The notes below the pieces were generated by a model that saw only the letters and a list, made by a program, of their open reading frames with translations, was not told the DNA's origin and did not search any database. Position numbers and translations under genes: made by a program. Below are positions 17,762 to 27,672 of a stretch of DNA of 64,000 nt, piece by piece. Source of the DNA: JBHEMK01 sp046262635 (GTDB lineage: Bacteria > Actinomycetota > Thermoleophilia > Gaiellales > Gaiellaceae); assembly GCA_046262635.1 (NCBI GenBank), contig JBHEMK010000067.1, forward strand, positions 20,683 through 84,682, given 5' to 3'. Every line of letters starts with the position of its first letter. The first letter of the stretch is position 1.

Positions 17762-18921
17762 GTGTGGTAGTCCGCATTGATCCGGACGTAGTCGTAGGAG
17801 AGGTCACTCGTCAGGTAGCTCGCGCAGCCGTCGCCGAGCCCGAGGTCGAGCTCGATCGTGCAGTTCGCGCCGGAGACGTCGGGCTCCACCTCCTGCACCA
17901 CCCCGCCGGAGACGACCGTCGCTCCGGCGTAGCGAAGCGTCAGCCGGTCGGGCTCGAGCTGCGCGTAGCCGCCGTTGAACGGCGCCGATCCCGCCGCGGC
18001 GAGGACACGGCCCCAGTTGGCGTCGTGGCCGAAGAGCGCGGTCTTGACCAGTGGCGAGGTGGCGATCCTCCGCGCGATCGCCCGGGCCTCCGGCCCCGTC
18101 GCCGCGCCTTCGACCCGGATCTCCGCCAGCACGGTCGCGCCTTCTCCGTCGGCGACGATCTGCGAGGCCAGGTCGGTGCACGCCCGCCGCAGCGCGAGCA
18201 CGAACGCGGCATCCGAGGCTGGGCTCCGCTCGAGGCCGCTTGCGCCGTTCGCGAGCAGGACGACGGCGTCATTCGTCGAGCACTCGCCGTCGACCGAGAT
18301 CGAGTTGAAGGACACCTCGACGGCGGGCCGGAGGAAGTCGAGCGCCTCGCCGGGTGCGAGCGGGTAATCCGTGGTCAGGACGGCGAGCATCGTGGCGAGG
18401 TGCGGATGGATCATCCCGGAGCCTTTCGCCATCCCACCGACCGTGAAGCCCGGCCCCCTCGAGACGGCCAGCTTCGTCCGCGTGTCAGTCGTGAGGATGG
18501 CTTCGGCCGCGTCCGCGCCCCCGCCCGGCGAGAGCGCCCGAACGGCCGCGGCGAGCCCGGCCAGCACCCGCTGGAGCGGCAGCGGCTCGCCGATCACGCC
18601 CGTCGAGAGGACGAGCACCTCGGCCGGCGCCAGCATCAGCAGACCGGCTGCCCCGGCGGCGGTGGTGCGCGCGTCACGCTCCCCGCGCGCGCCGGTGGCC
18701 GCGTTCGCGACCCCTGAATTGATCACGACGGCCTGCGGCTCGGCCAGCCCGAGATGCTCCCGGGAGACGGTCACCGGCGCCGCCTGCAGCCGGTTGACGG
18801 TGAACATGGCGGCGCCCGTTGCCCGGACGCAGGAGCGGACGACGGCCAGGTCGGCCCGTGCGCGCCGGATGCCGCAGTGCACGCCGCTCGCGACGAAGCC
18901 TTGCGGGGCCGTGACGCTCAG
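17758..18921 (-). CDS. argJ: Bifunctional ornithine acetyltransferase/N-acetylglutamate synthase, CTG start
   Basis: Recycles the acetyl group from acetylornithine to glutamate and can also make N-acetylglutamate. The precursor cleaves itself before a conserved Thr, seen in KGSGMIHPHLATMLAV. The first ATG/GTG in frame (18882) would remove the conserved N-terminal segment VTAPQGFVASGV, which is plainly encoded upstream. The only start-like codon before that segment is CTG at 18921-18919, forming a CTGA overlap with the argC stop. With it the protein has 387 aa, the usual length. Confidence 0.92.
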   Translation of the reverse strand: MSVTAPQGFVASGVHCGIRRARADLAVVRSCVRATGAAMFTVNRLQAAPVTVSREHLGLAEPQAVVINSGVANAATGARGERDARTTAAGAAGLLMLAPAEVLVLSTGVIGEPLPLQRVLAGLAAAVRALSPGGGADAAEAILTTDTRTKLAVSRGPGFTVGGMAKGSGMIHPHLATMLAVLTTDYPLAPGEALDFLRPAVEVSFNSISVDGECSTNDAVVLLANGASGLERSPASDAAFVLALRRACTDLASQIVADGEGATVLAEIRVEGAATGPEARAIARRIATSPLVKTALFGHDANWGRVLAAAGSAPFNGGYAQLEPDRLTLRYAGATVVSGGVVQEVEPDVSGANCTIELDLGLGDGCASYLTSDLSYDYVRINADYHT

Positions 18922-19901
18922 ACCGGCACCCCCGCGAGCCGGAGCCCGAGCGTCGGCTCCAGGCCGAGTGCGAGGTTGGCGTTCTGCACCGCCTGGCCTG
19001 CAGCGCCCTTCCCGAGGTTGTCGAGCGCGCAGACGACGATCGCGTGACCGGTGGCCCGGTCCTCGAAGAGCGCCACCTCGGCGGCATCGGTCTGCTGGAC
19101 TCGGCCCAGCTCCGGCGTCACTCCCTGGGGCAGCAGCCGGACGACGGCGCTGCCCGCGTAGGCCTCCTCGAGCCGCCCGCGGAGGCCGTCCTCGGTCGGC
19201 CGGGCGTAGCAGGTCGCGACGAGGCCCCGGCGCACGGGGAGGAGGTGGGGGACGAGGCAGACGGGAAAGCCAAGCGCCCCGCGGATCTCCGGCGCGTGCT
19301 GGTGCGTACCGACCCGGTAGGGTGCGAGGTTTTCCAGCACGAACCCCGCGTGCGAGCTGGCCTTCGGCTCGCGGCCGGCGCCCGAGACGCCCGACTTGGC
19401 GTCGACCACGACGCTGCGGGGATCGAGGAACCCGGCGACGGGCGCGAGCGCGAGCAGCGCGGCGGTCGCGTAGCAGCCGGGGTTCGCGATCAGTCGCCCT
19501 GCAGGCGGGAAGAGCTCGGGCAGGCCGTAGCTCCAGGCAGCGAGTGAATCCGGACGGGGGTGCTCGAAGCCATACCAGGTCGGGTAGAGGGCGCGGTCGG
19601 CCAGCCGGTGTGCGCCGGAGAGGTCGACGAGGATCGAATCGTGCGGCGGGTCGAGGGAGGCGGCGCGCTCGTGCGGGAGGCAGGCAAAGACGACGTCGGC
19701 CCCCGCCGCGAGGGCGATCGTGTTCGGGACGAAGGGCGGCAGCTGCCCGTCCAGGCGCAGGTCGAGCGCCGCGGCGGGCTCACCGGCGAGCGAGTCGGAG
19801 CCGAGCGCAAGGAGCTCGAGCTCTGGGTGGGCGAGCACACGGTCCAGCACCTCCTGGCCCGCGTACCCGGACGCGCCGACGATGGAGACGCTGACTGCCA
19901 T
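18918..19901 (-). CDS. argC: N-acetyl-gamma-glutamyl-phosphate reductase
   Basis: NADPH-dependent reductase, third step of arginine synthesis and first gene of the argCJBDRGH operon. The protein is 327 aa. The nucleotide-binding motif is VGASGYAGQE; the catalytic Cys is in LIANPGCYATAALLAL. Two ATGs compete (19907 and 19901); 19901 falls 6 nt after the predicted -10, so the mRNA is probably leaderless. There is no Shine-Dalgarno sequence before either. Confidence 0.94.
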   Translation of the reverse strand: MAVSVSIVGASGYAGQEVLDRVLAHPELELLALGSDSLAGEPAAALDLRLDGQLPPFVPNTIALAAGADVVFACLPHERAASLDPPHDSILVDLSGAHRLADRALYPTWYGFEHPRPDSLAAWSYGLPELFPPAGRLIANPGCYATAALLALAPVAGFLDPRSVVVDAKSGVSGAGREPKASSHAGFVLENLAPYRVGTHQHAPEIRGALGFPVCLVPHLLPVRRGLVATCYARPTEDGLRGRLEEAYAGSAVVRLLPQGVTPELGRVQQTDAAEVALFEDRATGHAIVVCALDNLGKGAAGQAVQNANLALGLEPTLGLRLAGVPV

Positions 19902-19907
19902 CGTCAT

Positions 19908-19937
19908 ATTATGCACACACACGCTTATCATGCGTAA
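19908..19937 (-). promoter_or_regulatory. argC promoter and probable ArgR target
   Basis: Minus strand TTACGC (19937-19932), 18-nt spacer, CATAAT (19913-19908). The stretch 19899-19937 is an AT-rich island in very GC-rich DNA, containing GCATGATAAGCG and TGCATAATATG, each resembling half or whole ARG boxes. Because argR is in the operon, autoregulation here is likely. The box assignment is by similarity only. Confidence 0.5.
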
Positions 19938-19980
19938 CGCGCCAAAACCTGCGGCTGTCGGCCACCTCGGTATAGCCCGT

Positions 19981-20180
19981 TCAGCGGGGCGCTTCGTGTC
20001 CGGGCTTGACGACGAAGCGGTCCCCCGGCCGCGGACCTGTTCGGAGGGCGGGCCGGCACCGACGCGCCCGGCCCCGGGACGGGCTGCGCGCACTCGCAGA
20101 AGATCTTGTTGCACGACTCGGGCGCGGATTCGAGCTCTCGGAGCACCTCGCGGATCCGGTGGTAGCACCTCGCGGAAGCG
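19981..20180 (-). pseudogene. Possible remnant of a small Cys-motif protein
   Basis: On the minus strand two frames carry RIREVLRELESAPESCNKIF followed by CECAQP, and then FVVKPGHEAPR ending at a stop at 19981. This recalls a small actinobacterial family with an FVCEC motif and a C-terminal PGHE, but the central part is out of frame and nothing marks a start. It may be chance. Otherwise 19940-20287 shows no gene. Confidence 0.25.
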
Positions 20181-20287
20181 CGAGCGCCGCTCGTGCCTCG
20201 TGCGGACGCTGAACCTCCCACTCGGGGACCGTCCAGCAGGCTGAGACCGGTCTGTCTGATCGCGCCGGGTCGCGCGAGACTCCGTGC

Positions 20288-20870
20288 GTGACAGAGACTG
20301 CGGTCCCGGTTGAGCTCGGCGAATCGGCTGCCCGCCAGGGCATTCTTGCGAGCGCCTACGAGCTCTTCTCGCGCCGTGGCATCCGGGGCGTCGGCGTCGG
20401 CGAGGTGGTCGAGCGTGCGGTCCGTCGCCAAGGCGACGCTCTACCGACACTTCCGCACGAAAGACGATCTCGTCCTCGCCTTCCTTGAACAGCGCGAGCA
20501 GCTCTGGACCCTGGAGTTCGTCGAGGCGGAAGCCGGGCGGCGCGGGTCCGTCCGGAGGAGCAGCTGCTCGCGATCTTCGACGTCTTCGACGAGGGTTGCG
20601 CCGGAGCGACTCCGAGGCGTGCTCCTTCATCAACGTCCTGCTCGAACTGGGCGCCGAACATCCCGCCGGCCTGGCGTGCATCGCCCACCTCGAGAACATC
20701 CGCTCGGTCGTGCGCCGCCTCGCAGAGGAGGCGGGGCTCCGGGACGGCGAGTCGTTCGCCCGCTCCTGGCACATCCTGATGAAGGGCTCGATCGTCGCGG
20801 CCGCGGACGGCGACCGCGACGCGGCGCGCGAAGTCGATGGGCCACGCCCTGGATCGAGCACCATCGCTAG
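20288..20870 (+). pseudogene. Frameshifted TetR-family regulator
   Basis: Pieces of a TetR repressor follow each other in the right order but in different frames: the helix-turn-helix half ILASAYELFSRRGIRGVGVG and VGEVVERA, then after a shift near 20418 VAKATLYRHFRTKDDLVLAF, then PEEQLLAIFDVFDE, then EACSFINVLLELGAEHPAG to SFARSWHILMKGSIVAAA, and finally WIEHHR before TAG at 20870. Three or four shifts are needed, which argues for a true pseudogene and not a single read error. Confidence 0.75.
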
Positions 20871-20982
20871 CTCGAGCGAAGCGGCCGAACCACCCCGGGT
20901 CTCTCGCTCGCGCCGGGCGAGCAGCTCCGCGTGCATCGTGCGATCGGGCCGGTCCCGAGGACGCCGGTCCGGATCGGGTCGT

Positions 20983-22803
20983 TCACCAGCCGACGCGCTG
21001 GCGCCGTTTGCCCGCCTCGAGCTCCGTGCGCGCGGCGCGCACCTCGGGCCGGTCGCTCACCTCGGGCACCCCGACCTCCCAGAAGGCGCCTCCCGGCGTC
21101 CAGACCTGCTCCGCGGTCTCGATCGCGATCACCGTCGTCCGGTCGGCCGCCCGCGCGCGTTCGAGGGCCTCTCCGAGCTCCTCGATCCCGCCGACCGCCT
21201 CTGCGCGACAGCCGAGCGATGTGGCGTGTGCGACCCAGTCCACACGCGGGGCGCCGCCGAGCATGTTGTTGTAGGAGGCGCCGCCCTGCGCGAGCTGGAG
21301 CCGCTCGATCACGGCATAGCCACCGTTGTCGCAGAGGACGACGACGATCTTGTGGCCCGAGAGCACGGAGCTGTACAGCTCTGAGTTCAGCATCAGGTAC
21401 GAGCCGTCGCCGACGAAGCAGATCACCTCGCCCGCGCTGCGGGCCATGCGCGCGCCCCACGAACCGGCGAGCTCGTAGCCCATGCACGAATAGCCGTACT
21501 CGCAGTCGAAGGTGGCGATCCCGAGCGAGCGCCAGTTGACGTTCAGCTCGCCGGGAAGGCCGCCGGCCGCAGCGACCACATAGTCGTCCGGCCCCGCGAG
21601 CGCGTTGACGGCACCGATCACCTGCGCATAGGTGGCCGGATCTTCGCCGCCCGGCGCCGTCGTCCGCTCGACGAAGGAACGGAACACGTGGGCCTCCTCC
21701 CGCCACGCCTGGTTCTCGGCCCGCCAGCCGCCGAGCGCCTCGCCCAGCTCGAGCAGCCCCTCGCGTGCGTCCGCCACGAGCGAAAGGGCGCGGTGTTTGG
21801 CCGCGTCGAAACGGGCTGCATTCAGCCCGATCAGTCGCAGGTCCTCGTCGCCGAAGACGGTCCAGGATCCGGTGGTGAAGTCCTGCAGGCGTGTGCCCAC
21901 GGCGAGGACGACGTCGGCTGCCGCCGCGAGGCGGTTCGCTTGGTCGGCCCCGGTGACGCCGATCGGGCCGACGTAGCAGGGGTGGTCGAACCGGAGGCAC
22001 GACTTGCCCGCGACGGTCTCGACCACCGGCAGCCCGTGCGCCTCCGCGAAGCGCGCCAGCTCCTCCTCGGCGAGCGAGTAGTGGACGCCGCCGCCGGCGA
22101 CGACGAGCGGGCGGCGGGCCGAGCGCAGCGCGGACGCCGCCTCCCGGAGCGCAAGCCGGTCGGGCCGCCCGCGGCGGAGCACGTGCACGCGCGGCTCGAA
22201 CAACCGCTCGGGGAAGTCCCACGCCTGCGCCTGCACGTCCTGCGGCAGGCCGATGAACGCCGGGCCGCAGTCGGCCGGGTCGAGCATCGTCTGCACCGCG
22301 AGCGGGAGCGCCTGTGCCACCTGCTCGGGCCGGACGATCCGGTCCCAGAAGCGGCTGACCGGGCGGAAGGCGTCGTTCACCGTGGTCGCTGGCGCGTCGA
22401 AGTGCTCGACCTGCTGCAGCACCGGGTCGGGGATGCGGCTCGCGAAGACGTCGCCACAGAGGAGCAGGACGGGCAACCGGTTCGCGTGCGCGACGCCGGC
22501 GGCCGTCACGAGGTTGGTTGCACCCGGGCCGATCGACGTGGTCACGGCCATGATCTGGCGGCGGCGCATCGCCTTTGCGAAGGCGACCGCCGCGTGGCCC
22601 ATGCCCTGCTCGCTCTGGCCACGGAAGACGGGCAGTTGCCCGCGTGCCTGCTCGAGCGCCTGCCCGAGGCCGACGACGTTCCCGTGGCCAAAGATCGCGA
22701 AGACGCCGGGGAAGAGCGGCGCCTCCTCGCCGGCGACCACCGTCCGCTGCGCAACGAGGTAGCGGACGATCGCCTGCGCGGTCGTGAGCCTGACGGTCTG
22801 CAT
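20983..22803 (-). CDS. iolD: 3D-(3,5/4)-trihydroxycyclohexane-1,2-dione hydrolase
   Basis: Thiamine-diphosphate enzyme that opens the ring of the inositol breakdown intermediate, giving 5-deoxy-glucuronate. The protein is 606 aa. It has the acetolactate-synthase fold: GHGNVVGLGQALEQ and FRGQSEQGMGHAAVAFAKA (catalytic Glu) in the N-terminal domain, and the TPP/Mg site GDGSYLMLNSELY at the C-terminus. It is the last gene of the inositol operon, starting 4 nt after the dehydrogenase gene. Confidence 0.92.
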   Translation of the reverse strand: MQTVRLTTAQAIVRYLVAQRTVVAGEEAPLFPGVFAIFGHGNVVGLGQALEQARGQLPVFRGQSEQGMGHAAVAFAKAMRRRQIMAVTTSIGPGATNLVTAAGVAHANRLPVLLLCGDVFASRIPDPVLQQVEHFDAPATTVNDAFRPVSRFWDRIVRPEQVAQALPLAVQTMLDPADCGPAFIGLPQDVQAQAWDFPERLFEPRVHVLRRGRPDRLALREAASALRSARRPLVVAGGGVHYSLAEEELARFAEAHGLPVVETVAGKSCLRFDHPCYVGPIGVTGADQANRLAAAADVVLAVGTRLQDFTTGSWTVFGDEDLRLIGLNAARFDAAKHRALSLVADAREGLLELGEALGGWRAENQAWREEAHVFRSFVERTTAPGGEDPATYAQVIGAVNALAGPDDYVVAAAGGLPGELNVNWRSLGIATFDCEYGYSCMGYELAGSWGARMARSAGEVICFVGDGSYLMLNSELYSSVLSGHKIVVVLCDNGGYAVIERLQLAQGGASYNNMLGGAPRVDWVAHATSLGCRAEAVGGIEELGEALERARAADRTTVIAIETAEQVWTPGGAFWEVGVPEVSDRPEVRAARTELEAGKRRQRVGW

Positions 22804-22807
22804 CGCT

Positions 22808-23980
22808 TCACTCCTCCCCGAGCGGGACGACGTGCTCCCAATGGCCGGACTCCCACGAACGAACGAGGGCATCCTGCACGCCCACGTAGGCGAGCGCCGC
22901 GTCGAGGCCGGGCTCGTGCGGCTCGCCGCGCGCGATCGCCTGCAGGAACTCGAAGTCCTCGATCGCGACGAGATCCTCGAAGCCGATCGTGTTCGCACTG
23001 CCCGGGACGAAGTTGCCGTGGGAGGGGAAGCGCTCGCCGCCGAAGACGGTGACGTAGCCGGTGTGCGGCTCGCCACCCGTGAGGTACAGCTGCAGCTCGT
23101 TCAGCCGCTCGAGGTTCCACGAGAGCGCCCCCTCGGTGCCGTAGACGTCGAACGCCATCTGGCTCTCCGGTCCGACGAGCGTGCGCGCCGACTCGAACGT
23201 CCCGCGCGCGCCCGACTCGAAAACGGCGAGCGCGCCGGCGTAGTCCTCGTTCGTCACCCGACCGGTCGGGTCCCCGGGCGAGCCGCGGCTGTAGTGCGTG
23301 CCCTCGCCGGCCGGAAGCGGCCGCTCGCGGATGAAGGTCTCAGCCGTCCCGACGACGCGCGCGATCGGCCCGAGCAGCATGTGCGCGAGATCGATCGCGT
23401 GGCTCAGGAGGTCGGTCGAGACGCCGTGGCCGCCCTGCTCGAGCCGGAACCGCCACGAGAGGACGCCGAGGGGGTCGGAGCCGTACATCGAGAAGAAGCG
23501 GCCGCGGTAGTTCGTGATCGTGCCCAGCCGCCCGGCGACGATCAGCGAGCGGGCGTAGCGGACGAGCGGCGCGAAGCGGTAGTTGTAGCCGACGCCGGAG
23601 ATCACGCCAGCGCGCCGCACCGCGCGCTCAGCCCGCACGGTCTGGGCGGGCGTCCCGCCGACCGGCTTCTCGCAGAAGACGTGCTTCCCCCTCGCGGCCG
23701 CCGCCTCGACGATCGCGAGGTGGAGCATGTTCGGGGCGGTCACGACGACCGCCTCCACGTCCGGGTGGTCGACGACGCGCTGCCAGTCCGGCGTCGACTC
23801 ACGGAAGCCGAAGGACTCCACCGCGTCCCGGGCGCGGGCGGCGACCGTGTCGCTGCAGACCACGAGCTCGGGGTCTGCTGCGCGATCGGGGAAGAGCATC
23901 GGGATCCGCCGGTAGGAGCGGCTGTGTGCCTGGCCCATCCAGCCGAAGCCGACAACGCCGATGCCGATCCGCTCCCTCAC
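22808..23980 (-). CDS. Gfo/Idh/MocA-family dehydrogenase (inositol-type)
   Basis: NAD(P)-dependent sugar or inositol dehydrogenase, 390 aa. The Rossmann motif is GVVGFGWMGQAHSRSYRR; the catalytic Lys is in VFCEKPVGG and the second conserved site is in STDLLSHAIDLAHML. Located between iolB and iolD, it may be the myo-inositol (IolG) or scyllo-inositol dehydrogenase of the operon; the sequence alone does not settle the substrate. GTG start in a GTGA overlap with iolB. Confidence 0.85.
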   Translation of the reverse strand: MRERIGIGVVGFGWMGQAHSRSYRRIPMLFPDRAADPELVVCSDTVAARARDAVESFGFRESTPDWQRVVDHPDVEAVVVTAPNMLHLAIVEAAAARGKHVFCEKPVGGTPAQTVRAERAVRRAGVISGVGYNYRFAPLVRYARSLIVAGRLGTITNYRGRFFSMYGSDPLGVLSWRFRLEQGGHGVSTDLLSHAIDLAHMLLGPIARVVGTAETFIRERPLPAGEGTHYSRGSPGDPTGRVTNEDYAGALAVFESGARGTFESARTLVGPESQMAFDVYGTEGALSWNLERLNELQLYLTGGEPHTGYVTVFGGERFPSHGNFVPGSANTIGFEDLVAIEDFEFLQAIARGEPHEPGLDAALAYVGVQDALVRSWESGHWEHVVPLGEE

Positions 23981-24831
23981 GCTGAGGTCATCGGGCAGCG
24001 GGGGTCGACCGGCCAGTCGCGCCAGGCCTCGCGGATCCAGGCGTGGTCAGGGTCGTCGGCGAAGGCCAACGCTCGCTCGCCCGGCCCGGCGAGGACGTTC
24101 AGGTAGTAGAGCGGATACCCAGGGGCGGCGACGCTGGGGCCGTGGTAGCCGCGCGGGATCAGAAAGGCGTCGCCGTCGCGCACCTCGACGGTGGCGTCGA
24201 CCAACCCGTCGGCGGTGTACGTGCGGTGGAGGCCAAAGCCGTCGGCGCTGAACGCGGTCGAGCCGGCACGGCCGACGCGGAAGTAGTAGATCTCCTCGAG
24301 CTCGACCGGTGAGCCCTCCGTGTCGTCGTGCTTGTGAGGCGGGTACGAGGACCAGTTGCCGGCCGGGGTCAGCAGCTCGACGCAGATCAGCCGTTCGGCT
24401 CCCGGAAAGGCCTCCGGGGTCATGAAGTTGTTCACCTGCCGCGTCGCCGGGCCCGCGCCACGGATCTCGATCGGGACCGCCGTGGCGGGGACGTGGGCGG
24501 GCTCGAGCCTGCGCGACGCGCGCGCGGAGGCGACCGCGAGCTCGCACCCGCCCGCGCTCGAGAGCCGCAACTGGGCGCCGACCGGCACGTACGCCCAGTC
24601 GCTGACGCGCGCGAAGACGCTCTCTCGGCCCGAGAGCTCGAAGCGGGTGCCGGCGACCTCGACGGCGGCGGAGCCCGCGAGCGGCAGCACGGCGAGCTCC
24701 ACGCCCGCCGTCACAAGCTCGCGCGAGCCGCCTGGATCGAGGCGCACGACGCGCAGGCCCGTGTACGACCAGCCCGCCCGCTCCGGTGTGATCTCGAGCG
24801 GGTTCTCACGGACGAGCAGCGTGTCAGGCAC
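23977..24831 (-). CDS. iolB: 5-deoxy-glucuronate isomerase
   Basis: Converts 5-deoxy-glucuronate to 2-deoxy-5-keto-gluconate. A two-cupin protein of 284 aa; metal-site motifs are SYPPHKHDD and EEIYYFRV, followed by RDGDAFLIPRGYHGP. GTG 24831 is chosen because AGGAG lies 4 nt upstream and longer frames are shadows of iolC. Its first codons overlap the iolC end by 8 nt. Confidence 0.92.
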   Translation of the reverse strand: MPDTLLVRENPLEITPERAGWSYTGLRVVRLDPGGSRELVTAGVELAVLPLAGSAAVEVAGTRFELSGRESVFARVSDWAYVPVGAQLRLSSAGGCELAVASARASRRLEPAHVPATAVPIEIRGAGPATRQVNNFMTPEAFPGAERLICVELLTPAGNWSSYPPHKHDDTEGSPVELEEIYYFRVGRAGSTAFSADGFGLHRTYTADGLVDATVEVRDGDAFLIPRGYHGPSVAAPGYPLYYLNVLAGPGERALAFADDPDHAWIREAWRDWPVDPRCPMTSA

Positions 24832-25774
24832 GGCTCTCCTGCACCAGCTTGAGCACCTCATGCTCCGCGGGCATGGCGTCCGCGCAGAGGAGCCGTGAGG
24901 CCACGATCGCACCCGCGGCGCTCGCGAACTCGACCGCCCGTCCCGGCGGCCAATCCGAGAGCAGGCCGTGGCAGAGCGCCCCGCCGAACGCGTCGCCGGC
25001 GCCGAGTCCGCAGGCGACCTCGACGGGCCGCGGGGGCACGAGCGTTCGGCGGCCGGGCGTCGCGACGAGCACGCCCTCGCCGCCGAGCTTCACCACGGCG
25101 AGCTCGAGTCCGTGGGAGAGCAGCGCGTCGGCCGCGGCCTCCGGATCGTCCGTCCCGACGGCGATCTCGCACTCGGTCCGATTGCCGACCGCGGCGGTGG
25201 CCAGACCGACCTGAGCAGCGATCGTCCGCCGCGCCTCCTGCTCGCTCTCCCAGAAGACGCGCCGGTAATCGAGATCGATGATCGTGTGCCGGCGCCGCCC
25301 CCGCTGTTCGAGGAGCCAGACCGCCGTCGCGCGGGAGGGCTCGCGGGCAAACGCGGACGCGGTGAGCCAGAGGATCGGCACCTCGCGCACCAGCTCCGCC
25401 TCGACGTCGTCGGCGCGAATCTGCATGTCCGGCGCCGCGGGCTCGCGGTAGAAGAGGAGGCGCGGCTCCTCCGGCGGGTCGAGTGCCGCGAAGGCGAGCG
25501 GCGTCCGCAGCGTCGGGTGGACGCCGACGAAGCGCGTGTCGACGCCGAAGCCCGCGAGCGCCCCGCAGGCGTAGCCGCCGAACTCGTCGTCTCCGACGGC
25601 GGTGAAGACGGCGCTCCGGCGTCCGAGCCGTGCCGCGGCGACGGCGACGTTCGTCGGGCTGCCTCCGACTGACTTGGCGAAGCTCCGCACCTCCGCGAGC
25701 CCGACACCGGACTGCTCCGCGTAGAGGTCGACGCTGATCCTGCCGACCGTGAGCAGCTCGAGCTCTCCGGTCAT
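24824..25774 (-). CDS. iolC: 5-dehydro-2-deoxygluconokinase
   Basis: PfkB-family kinase phosphorylating 2-deoxy-5-keto-gluconate in inositol breakdown. The protein is 316 aa. Substrate-side motif [16 protein letters not shown] near residue 36 and the catalytic anion-hole motif [15 protein letters not shown] near 253. ATGA overlap with the upstream ATPase gene. Other PfkB sugar kinases look similar; neighbours iolB and iolD make IolC the best call. Confidence 0.9.
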   Translation of the reverse strand: MTGELELLTVGRISVDLYAEQSGVGLAEVRSFAKSVGGSPTNVAVAAARLGRRSAVFTAVGDDEFGGYACGALAGFGVDTRFVGVHPTLRTPLAFAALDPPEEPRLLFYREPAAPDMQIRADDVEAELVREVPILWLTASAFAREPSRATAVWLLEQRGRRRHTIIDLDYRRVFWESEQEARRTIAAQVGLATAAVGNRTECEIAVGTDDPEAAADALLSHGLELAVVKLGGEGVLVATPGRRTLVPPRPVEVACGLGAGDAFGGALCHGLLSDWPPGRAVEFASAAGAIVASRLLCADAMPAEHEVLKLVQESRA

Positions 25775-26556
25775 GCCTTGACGCCGAGCCCCTCCAACTC
25801 GTGGCTCAGCTCCTCGAGCTCAGCGCCGCCCGCCATCTGGCGGACGAGCTCGTCGCGCGTGATCTCGCTCTTGGCGTAGGTGCCGATCGTCCGGCCCCGG
25901 TTGAGGATCACGAACCGGTCGCCCACCGGGTAGGCGTGATGCGGGTTGTGCGAGATGAAGATTACCCCGACGCCGCGGTCGCGGGCCTGAACGATGTAGC
26001 GCAGCACGACGCCGGCCTGCTTGACCCCGAGGGCCGAGGTTGGCTCGTCGAGGATCAGCACCCGGGCGCCGAAGTAGACGGCGCGCGCGATTGCGACCGC
26101 CTGGCGCTCCCCGCCCGAGAGCGTTCCGACGGGCTGATCCGGGTCGCGGATGTCGATGCCCATCTCGCGCAAGTGCGAGCGCACCTCGCGCCTGCAGTGG
26201 CGGGTGTCGACGCGACGTGTCGGACCGCGACCCCTGGTCGGCTCCTCGCCGAGGAAGAAGTTGCGCCAGATCGACATCAGCGGCACCATCGCGAGGTCCT
26301 GGTAGACCGTCGCGATCCCGCGGGCCCGCGCCTCGCGCGGCGAGTGGAAGTTCACCTCCTCGCCGTCGATCAGGTACCGGCCCTCGTCCTGGGGGTGGAA
26401 GCCGGAGAGCAGCTTGATCAGCGTCGACTTGCCTGCGCCGTTGTCGCCGAGAATGCAGAGAACCTCGCCGGAGTCGAGACTGCCGGAGACGTCCTTCAGC
26501 GCGATCACGTTCCCGAAGTACTTGCCGATCCGGTCGACTTCGAGCAGGTGTGCCAT
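25771..26556 (-). CDS. ABC transporter ATP-binding protein of the inositol operon
   Basis: FrcA-type single-domain ATPase, 261 aa, with Walker [10 protein letters not shown] (near 37-45), signature LSGGERQ, Walker [14 protein letters not shown] and the switch His in SHNPHH. It would energise the permease at 26556-27617. ATG overlaps the permease stop by one base (TGATG); an open frame running on upstream is the shadow of the permease gene. Confidence 0.9.
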   Translation of the reverse strand: MAHLLEVDRIGKYFGNVIALKDVSGSLDSGEVLCILGDNGAGKSTLIKLLSGFHPQDEGRYLIDGEEVNFHSPREARARGIATVYQDLAMVPLMSIWRNFFLGEEPTRGRGPTRRVDTRHCRREVRSHLREMGIDIRDPDQPVGTLSGGERQAVAIARAVYFGARVLILDEPTSALGVKQAGVVLRYIVQARDRGVGVIFISHNPHHAYPVGDRFVILNRGRTIGTYAKSEITRDELVRQMAGGAELEELSHELEGLGVKA

Positions 26557-27617
26557 CAGTGTCTTCCGGATGCCTCGGCCCGGCGGCGGATCGCGGTGTT
26601 GAGCAGGACGGCGAGTAGGAGGATCACGCCGAGGAAGAGGAAGCTCCAATCGCTGTCCCAGCCCGAGTAGGGGATGCCGATCTCGGCCATCGCGATGATC
26701 AGCGCCCCGAGCGAGCCGCCGATCGCCGAGCCGAAGCCCCCCGTCAGGAGGCAGCCTCCCACGACGGCCGCGATGATGTAGTAGAACTCGCGCCCCACGC
26801 CCTGCCCCGCCTGGATCGAGCGCAAGTTGACGGCCGTCATGACGCCGAGGAGCGAGGCCACGATCGAGGTCGTGATGAAGAGCCCGATTTTCGTCCGCGT
26901 GACGGGAACGCCGACCGCGCGCGCGGCCGCCGCGTCGCCGCCGACGGCGAAGATCCAGTTCCCGACGCGCGTGCGCGTGAGCACCCAGGTCGCGATCGCA
27001 AGCTCGCCGAGCCACCAGAAGACGCGCACCTGGTAGTCGTGCGGCGACCAGACGGTGGCGGCGAGGAGCCTGCGCGCCCAACCGTAGCCGTGCGCGCGGT
27101 CGATGTCGGAGACGTAGACCGCGCCCGTGATCGCGAGCGTTCCACCGAGATTCAGGCCCTGCAGGACGAAGAAGGTCGCCAGGGTGACGATGAACGAGGG
27201 CAGCCGCGTCTTCGTCACGAGCGCGCCGTTGACGAGGCCGATCGTCGCGCCGAACAGGAGCACGAGCACGATCGCCGGCAAGATACTCAGGTGGACGCGC
27301 GTGACGAGCAGCCCGAGCAGGAGCCCCGAACTGCCGACCATGACCCCCGCCGAGAGGTCGAACTCGCCGCCGATCATGAGCAGCGAGACGACGACGGCCA
27401 TCATCCCGAGATTCGAGGCCTCGTCGCTCCAGCGGGCGAAGCCGTCGAGGTTCGCGAAGCCGCTCGCCGTCGACGTGAAGAGGATGAACACGGCGACGAC
27501 GCCCACCATCGCGCCGATCTCGGGTCGCTGGAAGAAGCGGGCGAGCAGACCAACGTGTGCGAGGCGCTCGTCCTCGGGATGCGGGCTGGTCTGTGGAAGT
27601 CCGGCGGCGACGCCCAT
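26556..27617 (-). CDS. ABC transporter permease of the inositol operon
   Basis: Membrane pore protein, 353 aa, about ten hydrophobic helices. The family motif [17 protein letters not shown] lies near residue 83 and [17 protein letters not shown] near 131; the cytoplasmic loop [15 protein letters not shown] contacts the ATPase. Follows the binding-protein gene after a 55-nt gap that holds a hairpin. Confidence 0.88.
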   Translation of the reverse strand: MGVAAGLPQTSPHPEDERLAHVGLLARFFQRPEIGAMVGVVAVFILFTSTASGFANLDGFARWSDEASNLGMMAVVVSLLMIGGEFDLSAGVMVGSSGLLLGLLVTRVHLSILPAIVLVLLFGATIGLVNGALVTKTRLPSFIVTLATFFVLQGLNLGGTLAITGAVYVSDIDRAHGYGWARRLLAATVWSPHDYQVRVFWWLGELAIATWVLTRTRVGNWIFAVGGDAAAARAVGVPVTRTKIGLFITTSIVASLLGVMTAVNLRSIQAGQGVGREFYYIIAAVVGGCLLTGGFGSAIGGSLGALIIAMAEIGIPYSGWDSDWSFLFLGVILLLAVLLNTAIRRRAEASGRH

Positions 27618-27635
27618 GGTGGCCCATTGGGTCGG

Positions 27636-27664
27636 GCCGGGCGGAGCCGGCGGCCCCGCCCGGC
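27636..27664 (-). promoter_or_regulatory. Intercistronic hairpin after the binding-protein gene
   Basis: A perfect 9-bp stem, GCCGGGCGG (27636-27644) with CCGCCCGGC (27656-27664), 11-nt loop, lies between the binding protein and the permease genes. Such hairpins often protect the upstream mRNA or reduce read-through, so that binding protein exceeds permease. Confidence 0.5.
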
Positions 27665-27672
27665 TCGGCGTC

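Noticed and set aside
20867..22222. Minus-strand open frame of 451 codons inside iolD
   Set aside because: Shadow of iolD; composition is Arg/Gly/Ala-rich without motifs.
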